Below are positions 16,107-21,589 of a stretch of DNA of 25,314 nucleotides, piece after piece. Made by a program: the position numbers and the translations under genes. Source of the DNA: JAHJQT01 sp964494655 (GTDB taxonomy: Bacteria > Patescibacteriota > Minisyncoccia > Portnoybacterales > UBA2143); contig CAZBRM010000007.1 in NCBI GenBank assembly GCA_964494655.1, forward strand, positions 1-25,314, written 5' to 3'. The notes beneath the pieces were generated by a model. That model searched no databases. It saw nothing but the letters and a program-made list of their open reading frames with translations, and was not told where the DNA came from. The stretch's first letter is position 1; every line of letters begins with the position of its first letter.

Positions 16107-16139
16107 ACGAGGCGCAACATTGTTACGCCTCGTATTTTT
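16107..16139. terminator. bidirectional intrinsic terminator
   Basis: The 8-bp stem ACGAGGCG (16107-16114) / CGCCTCGT (16126-16133) is flanked by A5 upstream and T5 downstream. It serves the plus-strand PEGA gene, and from the other side the minus-strand gene at 16213-17115. Confidence 0.85.
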
Positions 16140-16142
16140 GAA

Positions 16143-16208
16143 AATTCGGCCGAGAACCAAGAACCAAAATTCCTGATCCAAGAGCCAAGGAGCAAAAGAC
16201 CAAATCCC
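16143..16208. repeat. degenerate 7-nt repeat tract (TTGGNTC on the minus strand)
   Basis: Read on the minus strand the tract consists of variants of TTGGTTC repeated with a period of seven (TTGGATC, TTGGTTC, TTGGTTC and decayed copies, with an occasional extra base) over about 65 nt. It lies just after the stop of the mosaic gene. It is not a CRISPR array: units are far too short and there are no spacers. Confidence 0.6.
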
Positions 16209-16212
16209 TGCA

Positions 16213-17115
16213 CTACCCGAGGAACAGCAAACCGCCAGAATAGAGGCCATAGGCGTTGGCCAAGTAGCCCGTGGGGTCGAAATCGAGCAAGGAGTTGTAA
16301 GCCCAGAGGGAGAGCGAACAATCGGTGGACTGCCAGGAAAGAGCGGCCATATCTAGACCGGGCGTGTTGTAGTCACGCGCCAGGATGTCAGGATACATCG
16401 CCATAGCGATAGGAGTATCCATGCCAGAAAGGACAAATCCTTCTGGCAAGGTTGACATCTGCTCACGACTGGCATTGATGGAAAAGCCCTGCAATGGATT
16501 CGGGAAGTGAATTCCGATGATCGGCTCCTGCTTCATCCGCTCAATGAGCTGGTCATGCCGACTTCCGTCAACGATGTTGATCTTATTCGCTAGAGTGTCT
16601 TTGTAATGGTTGTAGAACTTCCTATCGCTGAATGTCTTGACGTAGCTGTTGCCAACTGCCTCAAGATACTGCTCAAGAGCAGTTCCGAGATCATCAGTAG
16701 TGAGCTGTGGCAGAATCACCGGCAACCAGACGCCATTGGCAATGCTGGCAACTTGAGAGTTGTCCCGAATCAAAGCCAGCAGACGCTCGGTTTCCGTTTT
16801 GAGCTGTTCGGCAGTGATACCCGTGTCTATGTCCAGACATCCGTGAAGTTGCATAATGCGGTTGGCAAAGTCGACTTCCTCGCCCAGCTTCGGCTGATCC
16901 AGTCGTAAATTCCGATTGGCGTCGCAGACGTTGGTTTGCAGACTTTCAGGAATACGCCGACCATGCTTGTCAAAGAGCACCTTAATAGCGTCTTTGATAA
17001 TTATGGTCTTTTCGTCTCGCAAGACAGCCCATAAATTATCCCTACCTCCAAGTTTTTTCACAATAGCTAATTGATGTCCTGCATCCAAACCTTCTAATTC
17101 TTTTAAAGGATCCAT
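16213..17115 (-). CDS. hypothetical protein, 300 aa, mosaic composition
   Basis: I do not recognise a domain. The protein begins MDPLKELEGLDAGHQLAIVK and is predicted soluble. The C-terminal 45 residues are rich in Trp, Tyr, Gly and Leu (WQSTDCSLSLWAYNSLL, ending GGLLFLG). The first ~45 codons (16981-17115) are about 37% G+C by eye, close to the genome, while the remaining ~255 are about 50%, far from every neighbour. That suggests a native head joined to a foreign body, or a gene acquired in a cassette. It has the strongest promoter of the window, an ~80-nt structured leader and AAGGAGG four bases before the ATG. Terminators on both sides isolate it from neighbours. Confidence 0.75.
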   Translation of the reverse strand: MDPLKELEGLDAGHQLAIVKKLGGRDNLWAVLRDEKTIIIKDAIKVLFDKHGRRIPESLQTNVCDANRNLRLDQPKLGEEVDFANRIMQLHGCLDIDTGITAEQLKTETERLLALIRDNSQVASIANGVWLPVILPQLTTDDLGTALEQYLEAVGNSYVKTFSDRKFYNHYKDTLANKINIVDGSRHDQLIERMKQEPIIGIHFPNPLQGFSINASREQMSTLPEGFVLSGMDTPIAMAMYPDILARDYNTPGLDMAALSWQSTDCSLSLWAYNSLLDFDPTGYLANAYGLYSGGLLFLG

Positions 17116-17119
17116 GATC

Positions 17120-17126
17120 CCTCCTT
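17120..17126 (-). promoter_or_regulatory. strong Shine-Dalgarno AAGGAGG
   Basis: AAGGAGG four bases before the ATG at 17115 fixes that start. Only this gene and the one at 153-539 have such a site. Confidence 0.8.
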
Positions 17127-17153
17127 TCAGGCTCTATGCCCGATTGAAATTTT

Positions 17154-17172
17154 TGCCTCTCATCCCGAGGCA
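17154..17172 (-). promoter_or_regulatory. leader hairpin upstream of the mosaic gene
   Basis: A 6-bp stem (TGCCTC 17154-17159, GAGGCA 17167-17172) with a 7-nt loop lies in the predicted 5' leader. Other short complementarities (ATGCC/GGCAT, AGGC/GCCT nearer the SD) could form competing folds. No known riboswitch class is recognised. Confidence 0.35.
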
Positions 17173-17203
17173 TGGGAATTTTTCATTGTGAAAGAATGTT
17201 TTT

Positions 17204-17232
17204 ATTATAACAATGAGGTCATAAAAAGTCAA
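17204..17232 (-). promoter_or_regulatory. strong sigma70-type promoter with extended -10
   Basis: Minus strand TTGACT (17227-17232), 17-nt spacer ending in TGT, consensus TATAAT (17204-17209). The predicted start near 17197 gives a leader of about 80 nt for the gene at 16213-17115. Confidence 0.8.
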
Positions 17233-17273
17233 GTTTTTTGATAATGTCCACAGACATATGGCGGTTTTTCTTT

Positions 17274-17309
17274 AAAAAAATCCTCCCTTATTTGTAGGGA
17301 GGATTTTTT
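17274..17309. terminator. intrinsic terminator of the ribosomal-protein operon
   Basis: The stem TCCTCCCT (17281-17288) / AGGGAGGA (17296-17303) has a 7-nt loop and seven T on the minus strand (A-run 17274-17280), directly after the rpsI stop. Six T on the plus side make it potentially bidirectional. Confidence 0.88.
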
Positions 17310-17310
17310 A

Positions 17311-17832
17311 TTATCTCTTTTTCCATTGTGGAGCCTTGCGCGCTTTTTTAAGTCCTGGCTTTTTCCGCTCTTTTTTTCTTGGATCACGGCGAAGATAACC
17401 CGCTTTTTTAAGCTTTTTTGAAAAATCAGAATTGAACTTAACTAAGGCCCTTGATAAACTATGTCTAGTTGCTTCTGCTTGTCCTTTTATTCCCCCACCT
17501 TTAACTTTGACTGTAACTTCAAATCTATTCAAAGACTTCATCTTTTTTAAAGGATTAATAATCGTTTGTCGCAATTCAATTGTTGGGAAAAAATCAGTAT
17601 ATGGCTTGCCATTAACTAAAATTTTTCCTTTTTTATCTTCAAATGGCTTGCAAGTAAAAAGACGGACTCTAGCTGTTGCTTTTTTCCTTCTTCCAATTGC
17701 TTCAAAATATTTTTTTGATTCTTCTTTATTGGAATCAGAAATCTTTTTTGAAACAGATTTTTTGGTTGTTTTTTTTGACGCTTTTTGAATCGAAGTCACG
17801 ACTTTACGTCTGGATTTTTTCTTTTCTGGCAT
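17311..17832 (-). CDS. rpsI: 30S ribosomal protein S9 with lysine-rich N-terminal extension
   Basis: S9 of the small-subunit head, whose C-terminal tail reaches the P-site tRNA. The conserved body starts at about residue 42 (YFEAIGRRKKATARVRLF) and includes GGGIKGQAEATRHSLSRAL and the tail KKARKAPQWKKR, close to the canonical ending in Lys-Arg. At 173 aa it is ~40 residues longer than usual because of a Lys/Ser-rich, probably disordered N-terminal extension. The ATG at 17832 lies one base after the rplM stop, and no other Met occurs before the conserved body, which supports the extension. Last gene of the operon. Confidence 0.97.
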   Translation of the reverse strand: MPEKKKSRRKVVTSIQKASKKTTKKSVSKKISDSNKEESKKYFEAIGRRKKATARVRLFTCKPFEDKKGKILVNGKPYTDFFPTIELRQTIINPLKKMKSLNRFEVTVKVKGGGIKGQAEATRHSLSRALVKFNSDFSKKLKKAGYLRRDPRKKERKKPGLKKARKAPQWKKR

Positions 17833-17833
17833 A

Positions 17834-18190
17834 TTAATTTTCTTTTCTTTTATATAATTCTAACTTTTTGATAATTTTATTCCGTAATTTATTTTTTGGC
17901 AGCATTCCATAAACAGCCTTGCGAATTACTTCTCTTGAATCTTTTTTTAAAAGTTCTTCCAAACTTATTTCCTTAATTCCACCTGGATAACCAGAATGAC
18001 GATAATAAATTTTGTTTTTTAATTTTTGTCCAGTTACTGCAATTTTATCTGTATTTATTACTACAACATTATCTCCTTTGTTCATATAGGGAACAAAATC
18101 TGATTTTCCCTTTCCTCGCAGCAAATTAGCTATTTCAACAGCTAAGCGCCCTAATATTTTATCTGTAGCGTCAATAATATGTTTTTCCAT
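17834..18190 (-). CDS. rplM: 50S ribosomal protein L13, compact form
   Basis: L13, an early-assembly large-subunit protein. Recognised by IIDATDKILGRLAVEIANLL, the VVINTDKIAVTGQK strand, YYRHSGYPGGIK and the AVYGMLPKNKLRN motif. At 118 aa it is about 25 residues shorter than the E. coli protein: the N-terminal arm and the C-terminal tail are trimmed, in keeping with the reduced ribosomes of CPR bacteria. It sits between rplQ (4-nt gap) and rpsI (1-nt gap). Confidence 0.97.
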   Translation of the reverse strand: MEKHIIDATDKILGRLAVEIANLLRGKGKSDFVPYMNKGDNVVVINTDKIAVTGQKLKNKIYYRHSGYPGGIKEISLEELLKKDSREVIRKAVYGMLPKNKLRNKIIKKLELYKRKEN

Positions 18191-18194
18191 ATTT

Positions 18195-18557
18195 CTATTT
18201 AACTAATTCAATTATTGCCATTTTAGCCCCGTCTGTTTTTCGCAAGCCCAATTTGACAATTCTTGTATATCCGCCTGCTCTTTCTTGATAACGTGGACCT
18301 ATTTCTTTAATTATTTTTTTTCTAGCTTCCTTGGGCAAATATTTTGCTAAGTATTTAACATCTGAAAGATTATTAACAGCGCTTCTTGTTCTACTTTTTG
18401 TAATTAATTTCTCAACAAAAGGTCTTACTTCTTTGGCTTTTGCTTCAGTAGTCTTTATTTTTTCTTTCAAAATTAAATTAGTAGCTAAAACTTTTAAAAG
18501 CGCTTTTTTTTGATCTTTTTTACGTCCTAATTTTCTTGCTTTTTTACAATGCTTCAT
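18195..18557 (-). CDS. rplQ: 50S ribosomal protein L17
   Basis: L17, located near the exit-tunnel side of the large subunit. The 120-aa length and the segments KKARKLGRKKDQKKALLKVLATNL-like N-terminus (residues 4-27), TTEAKAKEVRPFVEKLIT and GPRYQERAGGYTRIVKLG are typical. Its ATG overlaps the rpoA stop as ATGA, so it is translationally coupled to rpoA, the usual gene order of the alpha operon. Confidence 0.97.
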   Translation of the reverse strand: MKHCKKARKLGRKKDQKKALLKVLATNLILKEKIKTTEAKAKEVRPFVEKLITKSRTRSAVNNLSDVKYLAKYLPKEARKKIIKEIGPRYQERAGGYTRIVKLGLRKTDGAKMAIIELVK

Positions 18558-19552
18558 TTTAATGTCAATCCTAATTTACCAATAGCTCTTTTAATTTCAA
18601 TAATACCCTTATCTCCCATTCCTTCAATATTTTTTAAATCTTCCCTGCTTTTTCTTGTTAAACCAGCTACTGTTTTTATACCGACATCATTAAGGATAGA
18701 AATAATTCTTGATGAAATTTTCAAATCCTCTATTTTTGTTTTTGTTAAATCTTCCTTTTTTTCTTCTTTATCAAAAACTTTTAATATTGATTTAGATTTT
18801 TTTGATTCTTTTTTCTTTAAAACAGATTTTTTCTTAATAACGCTCTTTTTTGTTTCTTTTTCACTTAAAGAAGCAAAAATTTTATAATGATCAACCAGAA
18901 TATTGGCTGCTTTTAAAAACGCTTCTTTTGGAGTGATTGAACCATCCGTTTCAATATTAAAACTTAAACGATCATAATCAGTTCTTTCCCCGACGCGTAC
19001 ATTTTCTATTGAAGAATTAACTCTTTTTACAGGACTAAAAATAGCATCTATGGCAATTCTTCCAATTTCTATCTTTTTATTTTTCCTCTGTTCAATAGAT
19101 GAATATCCTAAACCTGATTCTATATCCATTTCTATTTCTAAATCAGCTTTTTTATCAGTCAAAGAAGCAATGTGCAAATCTTTATTAATTATTTCCAGTT
19201 CAGGCGTAGTTTTAATATCACCTGCTTTTACTTCTCTTTCCCCTTTGACCTTAAGAAATGCCTTAAGTAAAATTTGTTCTTTATTATCAACACAGAGTCT
19301 AATTCTAACTTGCTTTAAGTTAAGAATTATTAGGACAACGTCTTCTATAACATGAGGAATGGTTGAAAATTCATGTTTAACACCTTTTATTTTTATACTC
19401 GTAATGGCAGTTCCAGGTAATGAGGACAATAAAACCCTTCTAAAAGCGTTTCCTAAAGTAGTGCCATATCCTGGATAACAAGCATTAATAATAAAAACCG
19501 ACTTGTTTTTTTCTTTTTCAATAATTTTAGGCTTATTTGGTAAAGTAATCAT
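18554..19552 (-). CDS. rpoA: RNA polymerase alpha subunit
   Basis: Alpha dimerises to nucleate RNA polymerase assembly, and its C-terminal domain contacts UP elements and activators. The N-terminal domain covers about residues 1-230, with GYGTTLGNAFRRVLLSSLPG and GVKHEFSTIPHVIEDV as the dimerisation signature. A Lys/Ser-rich linker of about 35 residues (235-270) leads to a complete C-terminal domain with the helix-hairpin-helix segment (LTRKSREDLKNIEGMGDKG). At 332 aa the length is normal. The linker is more basic than in model bacteria. A complete C-terminal domain is compatible with promoter recognition through upstream AT-rich DNA. ATG start, no SD, 30 nt after rpsD. Confidence 0.97.
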   Translation of the reverse strand: MITLPNKPKIIEKEKNKSVFIINACYPGYGTTLGNAFRRVLLSSLPGTAITSIKIKGVKHEFSTIPHVIEDVVLIILNLKQVRIRLCVDNKEQILLKAFLKVKGEREVKAGDIKTTPELEIINKDLHIASLTDKKADLEIEMDIESGLGYSSIEQRKNKKIEIGRIAIDAIFSPVKRVNSSIENVRVGERTDYDRLSFNIETDGSITPKEAFLKAANILVDHYKIFASLSEKETKKSVIKKKSVLKKKESKKSKSILKVFDKEEKKEDLTKTKIEDLKISSRIISILNDVGIKTVAGLTRKSREDLKNIEGMGDKGIIEIKRAIGKLGLTLK

Positions 19553-19582
19553 AAATTTAATTTTTATTTTTTTATTAAAAAT

Positions 19583-20206
19583 CTATCTTGAATAATATTC
19601 AATAATCATATTTATTTCTCCGATTTTTTTTAAATCTTCAAAATTAGGATAGCTTTTAACTATTCCCTCAATTTCTTGCTTATCTAAAGAAAGCCAATCA
19701 GGGGTATTGCTCTTTTTAAGAAATGCTTTTAACTCTTTGAAAAGAACAAGTTTTTTGCTCTTTTCTTTTATTTTTATAACATCATCTTTTTTTACTTGAT
19801 AAGAAGGAATATCTACTTTGCGTCCATTAACTAAAATATGGCCGTGGTTTACTATCTGCCTTGCTAATCCTCTAGATTTTGCCCATCCCAAGCGAAAAAC
19901 AACATTATCTAAACGACTTTCCAGTTTTTTAACCAGGAAATCACCCTTATCTCCTTTTTGACTAATTGCTTCTTTAAAATATCTTTTAAATTGTTTCTCT
20001 GAAATTCCATAAGTATAACGAACTTTTTGTTTTTCAGCTAATTGGATACCATATTCTGAAAATCTTCTTCTTCTAGATTTACCATGAGCCCCTGGAACAT
20101 AAGGTCTTTTAATCATAGCGCATTTCTGCGTACTACAACGATCGCCCTTAAGAAAGAGTTTTTGATTTGCCCTCCTGCATCTTTTACATTTTGAATTAAT
20201 TATCAT
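19583..20206 (-). CDS. rpsD: 30S ribosomal protein S4, zinc-binding type
   Basis: Primary 16S-binding protein of the 30S body. The start is the ATG at 20206 (MIINSKCKRCRRANQK), giving 207 aa. A longer frame to 20251 would add 15 hydrophobic residues unlike any S4 and run into rpsK. The N-terminus has four cysteines (CKRC, then C-x4-C) that form the zinc site of the C+ form. The S4 RNA-binding domain follows (ESRLDNVVFRLGWAKSRGLA, then HGHILVNGRKVDIPSYQV). In some bacteria S4 represses the alpha operon; the same gene order is kept here, but I see no evidence for the regulatory pseudoknot. Confidence 0.96.
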   Translation of the reverse strand: MIINSKCKRCRRANQKLFLKGDRCSTQKCAMIKRPYVPGAHGKSRRRRFSEYGIQLAEKQKVRYTYGISEKQFKRYFKEAISQKGDKGDFLVKKLESRLDNVVFRLGWAKSRGLARQIVNHGHILVNGRKVDIPSYQVKKDDVIKIKEKSKKLVLFKELKAFLKKSNTPDWLSLDKQEIEGIVKSYPNFEDLKKIGEINMIIEYYSR

Positions 20207-20220
20207 AATAAAAATTAAAA

Positions 20221-20694
20221 TTATACTCTTCTTGGCTTTCGCGGACGACATCCATTATGAGGCGATGGAGTGATATCTTTAATTCCGCCTATTTCTAATC
20301 CATGATTAGCTAAAGCGCGAATAGCTTGTTCTCTTCCACTGCCAACACCGTTAACAAAAATAAATACTTCTCTTAAATTTAAATTTCTTGTCTTTTCAAT
20401 TAAAACTTCGACAACGCGCGAAGCTGCAAATGGAGTAGCTTTTTTGGGACCCTTAAACCCAACTGAACCGGCGCTTGCCCAGGTTATAACATTTCCTTGA
20501 ATATCAGTTAAAGTAATAAGGGTGTTATTATATGTTGATCTGATATAAATATTGGCCTTTTCAAGATGAACAATTTTTCCCTTTTTATTCTTAACCTTAA
20601 GAGCTTTAGTTGCTTTTTGTTCAACTGATTCTGTTTTTTCTGTTTCTTTTAAAAGCTCTTCTTCTGATTTTTTAATAATTCTTTTTTTACCCAT
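20221..20694 (-). CDS. rpsK: 30S ribosomal protein S11
   Basis: S11 lines the mRNA exit region of the 30S platform. The conserved core starts near residue 45 (ANIYIRSTYNNTLITLTD) and runs through GPKKATPFAA and the invariant C-terminus SPHNGCRPRKPRRV. At 157 aa it has an N-terminal extension of about 30 charged residues (Lys/Glu-rich), comparable to the extension on S9 in this operon. The ATG start is 15 nt downstream of rpsM. Confidence 0.97.
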   Translation of the reverse strand: MGKKRIIKKSEEELLKETEKTESVEQKATKALKVKNKKGKIVHLEKANIYIRSTYNNTLITLTDIQGNVITWASAGSVGFKGPKKATPFAASRVVEVLIEKTRNLNLREVFIFVNGVGSGREQAIRALANHGLEIGGIKDITPSPHNGCRPRKPRRV

Positions 20695-20709
20695 GAAATT
20701 AATTTAAAT

Positions 20710-21099
20710 TTATGTTTTTTCTGCGGTTTTTTTCTTTCCACTACCAACAGTTCTGCGAACATTTCCTCTAATTGTTCTTGTATTTGTCTTTGTTCGCTGA
20801 CCTCTAACTGGCAATCCTTTAATATGACGAGTCCCGCGATAACAACTAATATCTTTAAGCCGTTTAATATTCATCATTTTCTCCTGCCTTAATTCTCCTT
20901 CAACCTTATATTTCTTTTCTACTTCATCTCTTAAACTATCGACTTCCTTATTTGATAATTTATTTGTACGAATATTTGAATTTATTTTCAAATTAGATAA
21001 TATTTTTTTACTTAAAGAGAGTCCTATGCCATAAATATAGGTCAAGGCAATTTCTATTCTTTTGTTTTCTGGGATATTAGTCCCGGCTATTCTTGGCAT
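20710..21099 (-). CDS. rpsM: 30S ribosomal protein S13
   Basis: S13 of the 30S head contacts the P-site tRNA and forms intersubunit bridges. MPRIAGTNIPENKRIEIALT is the canonical start. The helix-two-turn-helix region includes YGIGLSLSKKIL, and CYRGTRHIKGLPVRGQRTKT-type residues (about 94-113) form the rRNA-binding tail. The 129-aa length is normal. The basic C-terminus (GSGKKKTAEKT) is slightly extended. A 113-nt repeat-bearing gap separates it from rpmJ. Confidence 0.97.
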   Translation of the reverse strand: MPRIAGTNIPENKRIEIALTYIYGIGLSLSKKILSNLKINSNIRTNKLSNKEVDSLRDEVEKKYKVEGELRQEKMMNIKRLKDISCYRGTRHIKGLPVRGQRTKTNTRTIRGNVRRTVGSGKKKTAEKT

Positions 21100-21106
21100 A
21101 CAAATT

Positions 21107-21207
21107 TAATTTCTAATTTCTAATTTCTAAACAATTTTCAATGATTTAATTTTAAAATTAATAAATTAAAGAATTGTTTAAAAATTATAAATTGAAAATT
21201 GAAAATT
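21107..21207. repeat. heptamer repeats and nested inverted repeats in the rpmJ-rpsM gap
   Basis: TAATTTC occurs three times in tandem (21107-21127), and AATTGAA occurs twice near 21190-21203. Between them TAAACAATT (21128-21136) pairs with AATTGTTTA (21172-21180), enclosing a 14-nt palindrome (TAATTTTAAAATTA, 21147-21160). It lies inside the operon, so the mRNA would carry a long AT-rich stem between rpmJ and rpsM. Confidence 0.55.
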
Positions 21208-21212
21208 CTAAC

Positions 21213-21329
21213 TCAGCCCTGTCTTTGCTTATGTTTAGGGTTTTTCTTGCAAATAACATAAACCCGACCTTTACGTCGGACAATTTTGCAATGCGCGCAA
21301 ATTTTCTTTACTGAAGCACGTACTTTCAT
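21213..21329 (-). CDS. rpmJ: 50S ribosomal protein L36, zinc-binding type
   Basis: A 38-aa protein starting MKVRASVKKICAHCK and ending KHKQRQG. Cys11, Cys14, Cys27 and His33 are the four zinc ligands of the C+ form of L36. The ATG follows the infA stop codon without a gap (TAAATG), so the pair is coupled. infA-rpmJ-rpsM is a standard gene order. Confidence 0.96.
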   Translation of the reverse strand: MKVRASVKKICAHCKIVRRKGRVYVICKKNPKHKQRQG

Positions 21330-21554
21330 TTATTTGTTTCTGAATACAATCCTCCCTTTTGTCTGATCGTAAGGGCTTAATTCAACTTTGACTTTGTCGC
21401 CAACAAGCACACGAATATGATGAATACGCATACGCCCTGAAAGACGAGCTAAAATTTCTTTATCATCACTTAATTTAACCTTAAAAGTAAGACTTGGAAG
21501 ACTTTCTATGATGACGCCTTCCTGAATATTTTTTTCTTTGGAAGATTGTATCAC
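21330..21554 (-). CDS. infA: translation initiation factor IF-1
   Basis: IF-1 blocks the A site of the 30S subunit during initiation. The 74-aa OB-fold protein has GVIIESLPSLTFKVKLSDDK, ARLSGRMRIHHIRVLVGDKV and ends in YDQTKGRIVFRNK, all typical. The start codon is GTG at 21554. No ATG is available before the conserved core, and the GTG lies six bases after a TTGACT-17-TAACAT promoter, at the predicted transcription start, so the message seems to be leaderless. An AAAGG directly abutting the GTG is too close to act as an SD. First gene of the ribosomal operon. Confidence 0.95.
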   Translation of the reverse strand: MIQSSKEKNIQEGVIIESLPSLTFKVKLSDDKEILARLSGRMRIHHIRVLVGDKVKVELSPYDQTKGRIVFRNK

Positions 21555-21560
21555 CTTTGT

Positions 21561-21589
21561 ATGTTAAACGATAAATAAAAACTAGTCAA
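21561..21589 (-). promoter_or_regulatory. infA operon promoter (leaderless type)
   Basis: Minus strand TTGACT (21584-21589), 17-nt spacer, TAACAT (21561-21566). The GTG start of infA follows after six bases. The promoter lies across the stop codon of the upstream gene, so read-through from upstream may add to it. Confidence 0.65.

Noticed and set aside
16143..16208. CRISPR-like array
   Set aside because: Units are 7 nt, degenerate and contiguous, without spacers or cas genes.
16213..16360. C-terminus of the mosaic protein (Trp/Tyr/Gly-rich, ending GGLLFLG) as a diversity-generating retroelement variable region
   Set aside because: No reverse transcriptase, template repeat or near-duplicate of this segment is present in the window, and Asn (AAC) codons are few. 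It cannot be supported without the rest of the genome.
20207..20251. Fifteen-residue hydrophobic N-terminal extension of S4
   Set aside because: It overlaps the end of rpsK and is unlike any S4; the ATG at 20206 gives the normal length and N-terminus.
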